In this document: piece by piece, positions 23,801 through 34,625 of the stretch
How the letters are laid out: the number at the start of each line of letters is the position of its first letter
Position numbering within the stretch: the first letter of the stretch is position 1
Assembly: GCA_020631735.1 (NCBI GenBank)
Contig: CM036170.1
Span: 64,557,737-64,621,736, forward strand
Direction of reading: 5' to 3'
From: Saccharum officinarum
Lineage: Eukaryota; Streptophyta; Magnoliopsida; Poales; Poaceae
Length of the DNA stretch: 64,000 bases
Position numbers and translations under genes: made by a program
The notes under the pieces: model-generated
The model's input: only the letters and a program-made list of their open reading frames with translations
Databases searched by the model: none
Told to the model about the DNA's origin: nothing

Positions 23801-25488
23801 GAGGCCTTTGCGTGCGCTTCGTGTTCGCACACACCGCGTACATAGCTGGGACGAGCGATACGCGCCCTACATACAGCGGGCGAGCTTCCTTGAGATCGCT
23901 CGGGTGTACAACAGTACACTCCCCACACTAGACCCTGCACTTCTTACTGCCTTTGTTGATAGGTAACATTGCATTTTTCATTTATTGTCTTTGTTTTATA
24001 AAATTGGGCCGTCAACTTGCCTATAACCAGAAACTTGTAATGATGCAGGTGGAGACCGGAGACGCACACCTTCTACACACCATGTGGGGAAATGACTGTC
24101 ACGATGCAGGATGTGAAGATGATATTGTGTCTTAGTTTGGCTGGTCATCCGATGACTGGGGTCATCGACGAGTCTAGATGCACTACCCTTTCAGGGTTTA
24201 CAGACAGTTCGGGAGGTTACAGACAGTTCGGGAGGTTGCAGGGAATTCCACCGCTGTACTCCACCAACGCTCAGCTGCATGGGTACAATGCCAATATGTT
24301 TATTCTACTTAAGTGACTCATTTCTAATGCATTATGGCAATGCAGGATCGATCGGAGGCTTCGGACCACGCAAAAAGGATTGGGCGGTGACGCACGAACC
24401 ACATTTGCTTAATTGGTATAACAGGCATCATCGCCACCTCAACGAACTTCCACAGCACCACCCGGCAAGATGGATGGAGTACCTGCAATGGCTGCAGCGA
24501 AGTACGAGGACTCATCTCATGGTCCCGTACACCAACATGCCTGTAGATGCGGCCGGTGAGGATGACATCGCCGATGCGTTCGACGATGCGCAAAGGGTGC
24601 AAACACAACTTCTTAGGGCCCCTCTTAATAGATACGTGGTAAGTACTTTGCACTTACATCCTCAAGCGAGGTAAGGGTTTTCAAATTCAATTAAAATGAT
24701 CGAGTTAACCTTGTGTGATGTTGTAGGCACAACAGTTGTCGAACTACTCCGAGGAAGCTTCCAGGCAACTTTTTTGAACTAGGGACGACAAGACCAACCC
24801 TCTTCGCGCCTTTGTCAAGGTACTTTTGATAGTAACATCCATGACTACAACTCAGTTACCTTTAAAATTCACGCTTAATGATGCTTGTTGTCATCTAAAC
24901 CTGTAGAGAATGAAAAAAGGCTGCAAAAAGTTGGCTCAGAAGCTGAGCTGTGCGGATACGACTTTGGACGTACCGTACAACCCCATGTGGTCCAGGAGCC
25001 AGACGATGTCCACCGCAGCTGCTTTTGCTAGCGACACCAGGGCTGTGTCCTCGTCTATTCGTACTCCGCAGGATAGAGGGAAGGGTCCAGCGGCTGCGGA
25101 CGATTTGGATGAGGCACTTCAGTATGACACGACGAGTGGCGACAACGACGACGACGACGACGTGGACGTTCCCCAGTGGGAGTACACCGGTCACGAGGAG
25201 ATGGGTGGCTCACAGCTGTACGGTGCTCCTTTTGGTACACAGGGGGTCGACTACACACAGCTAGAGAACTACACACCAGCTGAGCAACAGGTCCCTATGC
25301 TTTGCTTTCTCTTTAATTCTACTGTTCATAGCTCAACATTTAGAGTAGCTCATCAGGTTGCTTGCTTGCAGGGGACCGCACAGAGGCAGCAACGGGACCG
25401 CACAGACGTTGGCTGGAGAAGCAACGTGGTCCCTACGAATCCGAGGAGGCGACGGAGACCGCGAGACCCCTACACCCCTGGCGATTAG
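20814..25488 (+). pseudogene. MULE transposase with plant mobile domain, nonsense codons
   Basis: One frame runs 20814-23600, with stops at 22146 (TAG, codon 445) and 23124 (TGA, codon 771). Homologous sequence continues in frame after both. Order: N-terminal MuDR-type region (MDYGVRVFYGG...); acidic linker; Cys-containing DNA-binding region (LCKAGFPCSW ... PHRCQ); MULE transposase core with catalytic Asp in VLVDGMF (about 512) and SDRHIG (about 575); SWIM zinc finger (CSCNVP...PCSHM); zinc knuckle (CSICKNPGHNARFH). Spliced downstream exons (about 23712-23960 and from 24049) encode a plant mobile domain (LEIARVYNSTLPTLD; WRPETHTFYTPCGEMTVTMQDVKMIL). The domain appears internally shortened before KDWAVTHEPHLL. 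A further TGA lies at about 24776. The tail is Asp- and Arg-rich and ends at 25488. As it stands it cannot make full-length transposase. Confidence 0.88.
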
Positions 25489-25743
25489 TAGAGTAGTCAT
25501 ATTTAGCAGGCGCCGGACACATGTTATCATAGTTATGTAGTGCTAGAACAATTAAATTATGTGTAGGTGTAGCAGCAGTACTCTACTTGGTTATTTTGAT
25601 TCGACTAATGTAGTTGGTAACACTCGTTTAATCTTTGGCGTAAACGCAATTCTTTCCGCCATGGCTTCCGTAAACTTGCTGTAAATGACTCAACATGGTA
25701 TGTCTGCATTTGTCACGCTCAGTTGACGCAAAATGAAGGCATA

Positions 25744-25840
25744 GTTCTTGTGTGGCCGTAGTTTCAGGGCCATGGAGGGGTACCCCTAACCCGCCCCCAC
25801 CCATGGCGGGGTGGCCCTGAAACTACGGCCACGCAGGAAC
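25744..25840. repeat. Hairpin between the two convergent MULE genes
   Basis: Arms 25744-25772 and 25812-25840 (29 bp, two mismatches, both tolerated as G-T in RNA) share the core GTGGCCGTAGTTTCAGGGCC. The roughly 39-base loop contains GGGGTACCCC and CCCATGGCGGGG, related to the TIR palindromes. It lies between the 3' ends of the two genes and could act as a bidirectional 3'-end element or give a small-RNA precursor; function is inferred. Confidence 0.85.
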
Positions 25841-26079
25841 TGCATGACCGTAACTGCATTTATAAACTGCACGGATAAACCAAACAACAATCTTAGTGAG
25901 TGGACCAACAAATGAAACGAATGAAGATGTGATAATAAAAATTATTACAATGACATGTTTCAAAGTACAACACTGACAAACTACACCACACAAAGTTTCT
26001 AAGCCACTACAAACGACAAACACTAACAACGACAACGTGAAGACGTGACAATACAAATTATTACAATGACACTTGTACG

Positions 26080-27983
26080 TCAATCAAATTGTGTGCACCA
26101 CTGCGTAAGCAACTCGTCTTCGGACTCTGAATCCTCCAGTACAACCTCCTTACCCTTGCTGGCCTTGACTGCCTTGGCTTGAGAGGCCTGACGCCGGTAG
26201 TAAGCCGCCTCCGCCTCGTCCGCGGCCTGAGAGTACAACTCGGCCTCTTCTTCGGTCATGTCTATTGGCCCCCATGCGTCGAATAGCGGTGTCTTATGGA
26301 TGTGGTACGCTGCCTGACCCTCCTCTACTTCAACATCCTCCTCGGGCATCGGTCCTATCTCCTCTGCAAGACGAAGTAGCTCGGCTATCCTTCCCATGTC
26401 GTAGGCATCCTCGTCCTGCGGGTACCCCAATTCTTCGGCTAGACGAATGAGCTCGCCTATCCTCCCGGTGTCGTCGTCTTCCTCCAGCTCGGCCTCCTCT
26501 TCAACCACAATCGGACGGCTTGCGGTGCCACCAACTCCTGCGTCCCGCTTTACTGTCCTATTTTCCGTGTACCTAGCACGAGCCACATCTGCTTGCCAGT
26601 CGCCGGTGCATCCAATCTCTGCAAGTACAAAATGCAAACAATTATCAGGATCTTTGCAATGACTTTATTGACAGTCAAACAAAGAAGATTGACTTTCCAA
26701 AAACGCAATGACTCACTCGCACATAATGAGTCAATAGTATCGTTCAAGCCTTGCATCTGTGCTCTCGCAGCCTCCTCTGCAGCCTTCCTTGCATCCTCTT
26801 CAGCCTTCCTTGCCTGGTACTCCTCTACATCCTTCTTCTTTTGCTCGTACCACTTCTTCCACGCAATTCTCTCTAGGTTACGAACACGTAGGTCTTGGAC
26901 CCGTCGTAGCATTTTCTTCTTATGGTTCTTAACGAAATCAGTGACGTAGCTTGCAGGATATCCTCTCATCTTGCGAAGTGCTACCATTGTCTTATACTCA
27001 TCCTTAAACTTATACACATCATCATATGATTCCCAGTTGCATTTCTGAGTGCTCTGTTGCAACAAATAGATGAATATAAAGTTAGCGTACCAAAGTAAAC
27101 AAAATAAAACATTAGCACTAAGTGTCAACAGTCCTAGCAAACCTCGTCATAATCGATCATGTGGCCACAGAAGTGCCCAATACCAAGGCCTGAAGGGACA
27201 AGGCCGTAGCTAGCTTCAACATCACATTTGCACATCACAGGAGGCGCAATAGACCTCCTCTTCTTCTTCCAGTCTGGCACCTCCTCATTCTTCTCCGGCT
27301 CCGGCCAATGGCTCTTTGGACCATAGATCCATTCCTTGAAACGACACTTTAAAAAATCATGATCCTACAAAATCAAAACAGTAAAACACACATATAGGAC
27401 ATGACATTCCAAGGTTCACTCAAACCTTACCTCATGTCGTAGAGGACAAATGAACTCTTGTTCATTGCGTGGGTTTATCACGGCTTGCTCTCCGCAAAGG
27501 CACTTTGGAGGATCCTCGAGCCGCCGTGCCGATGCTACGGCCTTCTCTTCCTCCGTCATAGGAGGAGGGTTTGGAGGGGGCGGAACCCAGCGAGTAAACA
27601 CCTCACGCTTACAATGATCAATGCCGGGGTAGAAAAGGAGAATCCTTAGGTCAAACTTGTCCGGGCCGTCGATCCATTGGAAGAAAAAGCACTGGAAGTA
27701 GGGCTATACAAAAGTTTCAATTATCTCATCGTGAATACAACATCAGAAACCAATAAGAACAACAAAGGGCACAATTACTTACGCTACAACTATAACATGT
27801 GTAGAAGCAACGAGCCGCAGTATCCGGATGTCTCGACTGGCCCACGTGTGCCGGATGACCACAGTCACAGTTAGGCAAAGGTTCCTCGGGAGGAATGGGC
27901 GCATCCTTACAAGACACGTCGGGGTACATCTCTTTAGGACGACCCTTTTTCCTCCAAATCGACTCACGATACGAGTCCTCCAT
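26080..27983 (-). CDS. MULE accessory protein with GRF-like zinc motifs, 523 aa
   Basis: Five exons on the minus strand (27983-27783, 27703-27431, 27364-27143, 27053-26717, 26618-26080) all have GT-AG junctions and matching phases. They give 1572 nt with no internal stop. Exons 1-2 encode a GRF-type zinc finger (NCDCGHPAHV ... RCFYTCYSC ... FFFQWIDG). Exons 2-3 encode a second, similar unit (KCLCGEQAVI ... FICPLRHE ... FLKCRFKEW). Exon 3 ends in a third Cys/His cluster (CKCDVEASYG ... HFCGHM). Exon 4 is a basic coiled-coil-like segment (KKKMLRRVQDLRVRNLERI, then EE/AR-rich). Exon 5 is acidic with two repeats of RIxELxRLAEE. GRF fingers bind nucleic acid in several repair proteins. Within the element it is convergent with the transposase, like mudrB in MuDR. 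The role in transposition is unknown. Confidence 0.8.
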
Positions 27984-28283
27984 CTAATAACACGAAACGA
28001 TTTCAACACAAAACACATTTCACTTATATAATGTACAATATCAATACGATAAAAACTAATATAACTTTACTAACTACATTAACCAAACATACTACAACGA
28101 TGCACGCAGAGAATGGGTGGCCGGAACAAGGTCTGACGATGGGCTGGTACCCGATGGGGAGGGGCCCTAGGAGGGAGGGACGCCGGAGAAGGCCGCTGAG
28201 GGGAGGGGAGCTCGGTCCTGGGGCGGAGAGGGACGTTGCGGGAAATGGAATGGATGAATGGCCAAAAACAAGAAGTGCCCGGG

Positions 28284-28292
28284 CTTTTAAAT
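28284..28292 (-). promoter_or_regulatory. TATA-like box of the MULE accessory gene
   Basis: On the minus strand, ATTTAAAAG followed by CCCGGGC lies about 300 bp upstream of the accessory gene ATG and just inside the right terminal region. It mirrors the box at 20049. Confidence 0.5.
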
Positions 28293-28372
28293 GGCCGGGG
28301 TTATACCCCGCCATTAGGGGTACCCCGCCATGCATCATGGCGGGGTACTCCTTTCCACGCCGGCACGTCCCC

Positions 28373-28534
28373 CGCCATGTGGGAACTGCACCCCGCCGCC
28401 ATGCATGGCGGGGTTCAGTGGATTTGCCCCGCCATGCATGGTGGCGGGGCCAAACGGGTTAGGTTTAAAAAAAATTTTAAACCCGGGTTAAATTTAAAAT
28501 TTGTTTCAAATTTGGACTAAAAATAAAAAAATTC
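28373..28534. repeat. MULE right terminal inverted repeat
   Basis: This is the reverse complement of 19770-19932 with few mismatches. The main differences are the length of the terminal T run and a ring of extra palindromes continuing inward to about 28300. Confidence 0.92.
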
Positions 28535-28616
28535 TCCCCCAAGCCTAGGCTAAAACGACGGCGCACGACGTTTCCAGTAACTCGCGCCCCTCCCTCCAGG
28601 CCTCCACTCGCTGTCT

Positions 28617-28790
28617 GAATTTTTTACTATTCGGCCCTTTTTCTGAAAAAAAATCACGTTTAGACCCCTGGGCGAAGTAAACTCAACTTTGGACCCTGGG
28701 GGTCGACGCCATGATTCATGGCGTCGAGGTTACACGTCTCGACACCGTGACTCACGGCGTCGAGCTTCGTGGTCCTATTTGACGTGGCAG
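28617..28790. mobile_element. Terminal region of a second, related MULE family
   Basis: The sequence begins GAATTTTTTACTATTCGGCC, the same GA plus T-rich opening as the intact MULE. It then carries GACGCCATGATTCATGGCGTC palindromes and a TGACGTGGCAG that is also found at 19939 in the intact element. No opposite end was found nearby, so this is a broken end or the left border of a gene-capturing element whose right end is lost. Confidence 0.6.
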
Positions 28791-28807
28791 ATGATCAAGC
28801 AGACAGT

Positions 28808-29314
28808 GTCCACGCGCACTCCCAGGAGTGCCCCATCTGCAAGGCCGTCGTCGAGGAGGGGAAGCTCGTCCCCCTCTACGGCCGTGGCGGCAACTCCACC
28901 GCACCCCGTGCAAGGTCGGTGGCCGGTGTGGAAATCCCGAGCAGGCCGACCGGGCAGCGGCCCTCCACCGCCCCGCAGCCTGACCACAACAACCATTACC
29001 CGCACCAGAACCCCTGGTTCATGGGTGCTGGTGCTCCTCCTGTGGCTGGTGGTCGGTGGGGGAACTACACCTTCTCGGCCGCCATTGGAGGGCTGTTCCC
29101 GTTGCTGAGTTTCCAGGTGCATGGATTCCCCCAGGCGACTGCCTATGGGCATGCTGCAGGGTTTCCTTATGGATATGGCCATTCCTTCCATGGTTATGGG
29201 CATGGCTTCCCAGCCCCGCGCCGGGCACCGCAAGGCCAGCAAGTTGATGTGTACTTGAAGGTGTTGCTGCTGGTAGTTGGTGTGCTTGTAATTGCCAGCC
29301 TGATCGCATTTTAG
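28808..29314 (+). pseudogene. 5'-truncated RMA-type E3 ubiquitin ligase
   Basis: The open frame from about HAHSQECPICKAVVEEGKL to the stop at 29312-29314 matches plant RMA1/RNF5-like ligases. It keeps the last Cys pair of the RING finger, KLVPLYGRG, IPSRPTGQRP, the Gly/Tyr/Phe-rich middle and the hydrophobic C-terminal ER tail anchor (LKVLLLVVGVLVIASLIAF). The first six zinc ligands and the N terminus are missing; MULE end sequence replaces them. Frame is otherwise intact. About 350 bp of likely 3' UTR follows. RMA ligases act in ER quality control, but this copy lacks a complete RING. It may be a capture by a MULE or a gene cut by an insertion. Confidence 0.8.
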
Positions 29315-29699
29315 ATTATGTATGGCTGGAGATATTGCTCATCCCTTGTTGGTGTGTACCATAGTTCTAGCATTGTTGCATCTTAGATAGCTCCCAAAGT
29401 TTGATGTCAGTGTGGAGAGAAGTAGAGTGATGCCTCAAGGCTGGTAATAGTACATGTGATAATTGGTGGCAGCTGGTGTTCATTGGAGCTTGTGTAAAGT
29501 AGCTATCGAAGATTATAGGTGCATTTGTTGTGTTCTTGCCTTGAACTTTGGCCATGTTCATATTTCTTCAATAAAATTTGCCTGCAATGTTCTGTTTTTC
29601 ATTGCTATTTACTGCTTGGATAATGCATTGCCAGACTATGCCGTCTGGCCATTGTGAGACGTAATTCTTTTTCTGCAATCGTCTGGTCATATATTAATC

Positions 29700-31037
29700 C
29701 TTATTCATGGAGTACATCTGTAAGTGTTCAGTTTGCAGTTCAACCTGTTACTGAATTAAAAGATGGCACCGACAAAAAAACTTAACTGCTGAGCTTATTC
29801 TCTATGCCTTTGAATTTGTCCATAATTCTGAATCATACTATTTTTACTTCATCTATATCAGCTTATTTTTCCCTATAAATAGTGCATATATGAAGTAAAA
29901 TATGAAAACATGAACCTCCTGCCTGGTTCAGGGTAGTATTGAATCTGGGGAACCTAATAGGTCCTAACATTTTCTTTGCTTTGATTGATTTCAGATTTCA
30001 GAGATCTGTTATAGGAATTTAGATTTATATAATCACATACTCCACTTAGGCCTGCTGCAATGTGTCCTGGATGTGTAATACTATTACTGGTTCAACTGAT
30101 GAATAAGCATAAATTTCTATTGCCTAAACTTCTAATAATCAAAGAATGGTTCCCTAACATTTGCTCTAATAGCTTTAACATTATATCTAAAGGAGTGATT
30201 GTCATACAGAGTTTACTTTGTGAGCTACCAATGCTAAAAAATAAATGATGATTGGATTCCTAATGATTACTTCCTTCATTCTATGCTAATTTTTCTAGTA
30301 GTGTGTATGATGGACATTTATGGTATTTGATGTTTGATTTATGTTGTGAACTTGCCATGGTGTTAATGCTGAAGTCTAGTGATTACAGGATGAAGAACCA
30401 TACTGTATTCCTCTGTTTCAGAATATGTAACTAGTTGACCTTTGTCTACATCATCTGCAAAGTATAACCGAACGTTTCCACATTTCCGTGATTGCAATGA
30501 GCGGCTTAAAGATACTAGTAGAGTGTATGCCATGCACACAGAATCTTTGAATCTTTTTACCACATGCTGATGGATGATTTGTAGCATCCTGCATTTCCAA
30601 GGTATTTTATTACTTCTTTTTTATTTTTATTCATTCATTCAATGCCATTGTGCCCAAGGTATTCTATTACTCTTTTTATTCAATGCCATTTTGCAATAAA
30701 GGACCGCATTTGTTGATGCAGGATTGCAGGCACTACAAATTATAAACTTCAACATCTGCGATCGACTTGGATAGTGAGCCGGGGATTTGTTTATTCCTCC
30801 ACGCCATCCGTCCCTCTCACGGCCTCCCCTCCACCTCCAGATCTTGGCATTGGTAGTGGACATCAGGAAGGAACGGGTAGTTGTGAAACAAAATTCTGTA
30901 GGGACCTTTGGATGGTTTTAGATATGGCGATTTATGTCCGCATGTTGCATGTTAGTCACACTGGAGTAGAATCATGAGCCACAAAGCAATCATGTCCGTA
31001 GCATTGAGGCATGGAGCTTCTCAATCCAGAGCTTAAA
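29700..31037. other. Gene-free stretch
   Basis: AT-rich, unique-looking DNA without a supported ORF. Part of it may be the original 3' flank of the RMA-type gene. Confidence 0.35.
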
Positions 31038-31163
31038 GGCTTGTCTAGATAAACCCTTTCCCTTTCAATACATGTGGATTTGGATAGATAAATGAACTAA
31101 TTTTCTTTCAATCACTCCTAATCCATTCAAATCAACACTGGGATTGGGTTTATGAAACAAGCC
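31038..31163. mobile_element. Small MITE, 126 bp
   Basis: Inverted ends GGCTTGTCTAGATAAACCC and GGGTTTATGAAACAAGCC enclose an AT-rich interior. Flanks CTTAAA and TTTAAA suggest a short AT-rich target duplication, but its exact length is ambiguous. Confidence 0.65.
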
Positions 31164-31889
31164 TTTAAAGATTTTCTGCAGCCACGGCATGAGGCTGCAC
31201 AGTGGCACTGCAGTAGGCTTCCTGCTTTGAATTGTCCTCGATTTAGATTTTTTTTTTTGGGGGGGGGGGGTTAGCATCTGTTCAAAAATAAGGCATTTTT
31301 GTGTTCTGGTGAAGTGAAAACCCAACCCCAAAATGTGCCGAGGCATATGAAATGCGTAGCTTTGATTGTCCTACATATTACATTGTCGAGGGTCGTAATT
31401 GCTATCACCAATCCTGAAAGCGCGTATAGAATTTTCACTTACGGTTGAACTCGTGAACGTAGACACTTGCAGCAGGTGCAAATTAATAAGGTTTAGGGTT
31501 GTCAAATTTTGCTAAAGGACACCGTTCATACGTGGTATCTGCCGATGCACACCGGTAACCAAGAAATTTGCCCAGACACTGCATGCATTAAAATATCAGC
31601 CTGGCGAGAACGAGCTTTAGCTTGGTTGGTAGCGGTCCCTGGGTTCCACGCCGAGAGCAGTGTTTTTCAAATAATTTATAGCCTTTCACGTGTGAAACCA
31701 CAAATGGGTTATGACGTACTGTCATCTACGGAGTCTTGCATGATTCCAGTGATCTCTACAAGAACGCGATCTTCGGTTCTGTGTGTAGTTATAAGACTGT
31801 TTGTACGCGTATAGTGTGTGTGAGTGGGGTGTGCGTGTTCGTGTATGAACAGATTCTACAGCTGTACCCAGACGAGAGGTGTCAAAAAA
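31164..31889. other. Gene-free stretch with a T/G homopolymer
   Basis: A run of about 10 T and 12 G lies near 31249-31270. No other feature could be supported. Confidence 0.4.
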
Positions 31890-32594
31890 AATCAGCATGG
31901 CTAGCGGTCGGACATCCGGATGGACGCGCGTGTCCGGACGCCCGTTCAGCCCGCCTCTGTCCGCCTCGCTCTGACTCCCACGTACACCCCACCTCGACGC
32001 TGCGCCCGTTGCTCCTCGTGTCCGGATGGACGGTCACGCAGCCCCGCGCCCGCCTTGCACGCGCACCCTGCCCCTCACTGCGCCTCACTCTCCCCTCCCC
32101 CGACCCCTCCTCTCTCTCCGCATGGGTGGGACCCGACAACAGCCCCTAGCTCGTTGCGTCCCTGTCCGTCGGTTCCCAGCTCTGTCTCATCCCATCCCCC
32201 ATGTGCTCAGGCCGTGCGTCCATCACTTATCGTGCCCCGTGAAACACTTGCAACATGAAACACTTGGGTGCAACATACGACGGACACAGATGAAACATTT
32301 AAAACATATTAATGCAACATATGTGTGAAACATATACAACATACAGATAAAACACTTGCAACATGTGTATGAAACATATGTAACATCCAGATAAAACACT
32401 TGCTGCAACAATGTCTGAAACAAATGAAACATTTTTTTCAAAACGCTAGCAACATACCACTGAAAACATTTGCAAAAATATGCAACACGTACAACATCCC
32501 GATCTACTTTTGCAACATTCTTATGTAACAATTGCAACATATATCTGAAACACTTTAAACATACATTTGCAACATAGTGGAGGCGAAAGCCGAG
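31890..32594. repeat. GAAACACTTGCAACAT-rich repeat, copy 2
   Basis: The organisation is the same as at 8126: GCTAGC with GGACATCCGGA, a C-rich stretch, then degenerate GAAACACTTGCAACAT units from 32240. The copy is interrupted by a solo LTR at 32595 and seems to continue as GC-rich sequence from 34626 to about 34990. Confidence 0.6.
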
Positions 32595-34625
32595 TGAAAG
32601 GTCCTAATATGGCTAGAGGGGGTGAATAGCCTATTAAAAATTCTACAAACTCACTAGAGCAAAAGGTTAGTATAACGAATGGTGAAATGCGAATTTGCTT
32701 TAGCTTTACAAGGGTTGCAAGCCACCTATCCAACAATTCTAATAATTATGATCACTATAACAAACAAAGGCTAAGTCACTGTGAACTCTCACAAGCTAGC
32801 ACATTAAAGAGCTCAACTAGGTGACAAGCTACACTAGCAAAGATAAAACAAGCTCTCAAAACTAATTACACTAAAGAGCTTGTTACAACTAGTTTGCGGA
32901 ATATAAAAGAGAGGTTTGTGATCTTTATACTGCCGCATCGAGGAATGAACCAATCACAACAATACGAAGACCAATCACCGGGAGAAATCCAAGAAATCAA
33001 TCACAAAGGTGACACACAATTTTTTTCCCGAGATTCACGTGCTTGCCGGCACGCTACGTCCCCGTTGTGTCGACGACCACTTCGTGGTTTGGCGGCTAAT
33101 TGGCAATCCAAAGCCAAGCTCCCCAAGAGCACCACAAGAACCTACTGCAAGTGAGGTAACTCAATGACACGAGTAATTTACTAGAGTTGTCTTTGGCGCT
33201 TCGTCGGAGAAGGTATAACACCCCTCACAAAATCACCGGGAGGTGCCCAAGAACAAGCACCACTCTTGCCACAACTCCTCCGCTACCTCTAAGCCGTCTA
33301 GGTGGCGACAACCACCAAGAGTAACAAGAATCCCGCGGCCAATGCTCACCCAAGTGTCAACTAGATGCAAACTCATAAACAAATACACTTGAGATAACTC
33401 AAACTCACTTTGATTTGTCAATCAAGCATGGGAGATAAGTGGGAGGAAGTATGCTCAGCTCAAGAGGATGTTAAAATGTCAAAATATCTAAGAGAGACCT
33501 CTAGGAGCCAGCCAACAAGTATTTATAGGAGCCCCTAAAAGAAAAAGAGCTATTGGCTCACGAAACAGCCACACTCGGGGTGACCGGACGCACTGGTCCG
33601 GCCTGACCGGACGCACCACGCGTCCGGTCGCTTCGCCGCGACCTCCCTAATGAACGTCATATGTCTCGCTTTGAATCTCATTTGTTCGATCGTAACGGTC
33701 ACTTAAATGTACTCGTTCACGTGCTAGAGTGACCGAACGCGCCGATCAAAAATAATTGGACGTGCCTAGACGTCCGGTCGCCACTGATTCGTGTTGCTGA
33801 CCACGTGACCGGACGCGCTGCTTGAACTGACTGGACGCCACAGTGCCAGCGTCCGGTCGATCCTTCGCGTTCGCTGTCCCTCTGGTGCCTGACCGGACGC
33901 ACCGGTCCCGCGAGTGACCGGACGTGCTGGTGCAAAACCCTAGCGACCCGTGCCTAACTGCCGCTGCCACTGATCGGACGTGTCCAGTTATACCGAGACC
34001 GCGTCCGGTTCAGCGTCCGGTCACCCCAGTGACCTCCGTTTCTATCCACGATGACTTAGAGAAAATCTCTATCTCCGGCGTAGTGAAAAATAGACGTTTC
34101 ATTTTCAAAAAAGCGCTGAATCACAATCATTTTTTAGGGAGAGAGGGCCCCAAACCCATGTCTACCACTTAAACTCCACCGTCTTCGTAAATGTGCTAAC
34201 ATCACCAAGAGTACATCACCATGTGCATGTGTGTTAGCATTTTCACAATCAGTTTCGAGGCGTTAAGTTAGCTCACCACTAGATCTAAATGCATATGCAA
34301 AAGAATCCTCATCTAGTGGCACTTAAGTGATCAATAGCCCCGGATATTCTTCTCTTTATAGTACGGCTATCGATCCTAAGTGTGATCACACCCTCTATGG
34401 TGTCTTGATCACTAAAAGCAAATCCTATATATACCTTTGCCTTGAGCTCCATAGGATTGCACTCCATCTCCTCTTCTTCTCCAAGTATGGCACCAAGTCA
34501 TCATGATCAACATGCATCTTGCCGTCACTTAGAAGTGTACCAATCACCTTTTACTATCAACACTCAAGCACATGTAATTAGTACTTAGGTTTCATCAATT
34601 AGCCAAAACCAAATTGGGACTTTCA
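32595..34625. mobile_element. Solo LTR of a Copia-type retrotransposon, about 2.0 kb
   Basis: It starts TGAAAGGTCCTAATATGGC and ends GGGACTTTCA, the same TGAAAGG...CTTTCA termini as the SIRE-type LTR at 39479. Flanking 5-mers CCGAG (32590-32594) and CCGGG (34626-34630) differ by one base, consistent with an aged target duplication. No internal domain is present. The interior holds several copies of a CCGGACGC / GCGTCCGG motif (33590-34020). It lies inside the CAACAT repeat. Confidence 0.75.

Larger units (their letters stand above)
19770..28534. mobile_element. Complete Mutator-like element (MULE), 8765 bp
   Basis: Terminal inverted repeats of about 162 bp (19770-19932 and 28373-28534) begin GA followed by a T-rich run and then TTTTTAGTCCAAATTTG. 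An identical 9-bp TCCCCCAAG flanks both ends (19761-19769 and 28535-28543), the diagnostic MULE target-site duplication. The element holds two convergent genes: a transposase plus plant mobile domain (20814-25488, +) and a GRF-like zinc-motif protein (26080-27983, -). A hairpin lies between them. TATA-like boxes sit just inside both TIRs. The two-gene convergent layout parallels MuDR (mudrA/mudrB), but the second product looks unrelated to MURB by eye. I do not recognise a named family. Confidence 0.93.

Noticed and set aside
31926..32149. Proline-rich frames on both strands
   Set aside because: They fall in the C-rich part of the CAACAT repeat and are not conserved in the copy at 8126.
33590..34020. 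CRISPR-like spaced repeats (CCGGACGC motif)
   Set aside because: Spacing and units are irregular, the sequence is a plant LTR, and no cas genes exist; not a CRISPR array.
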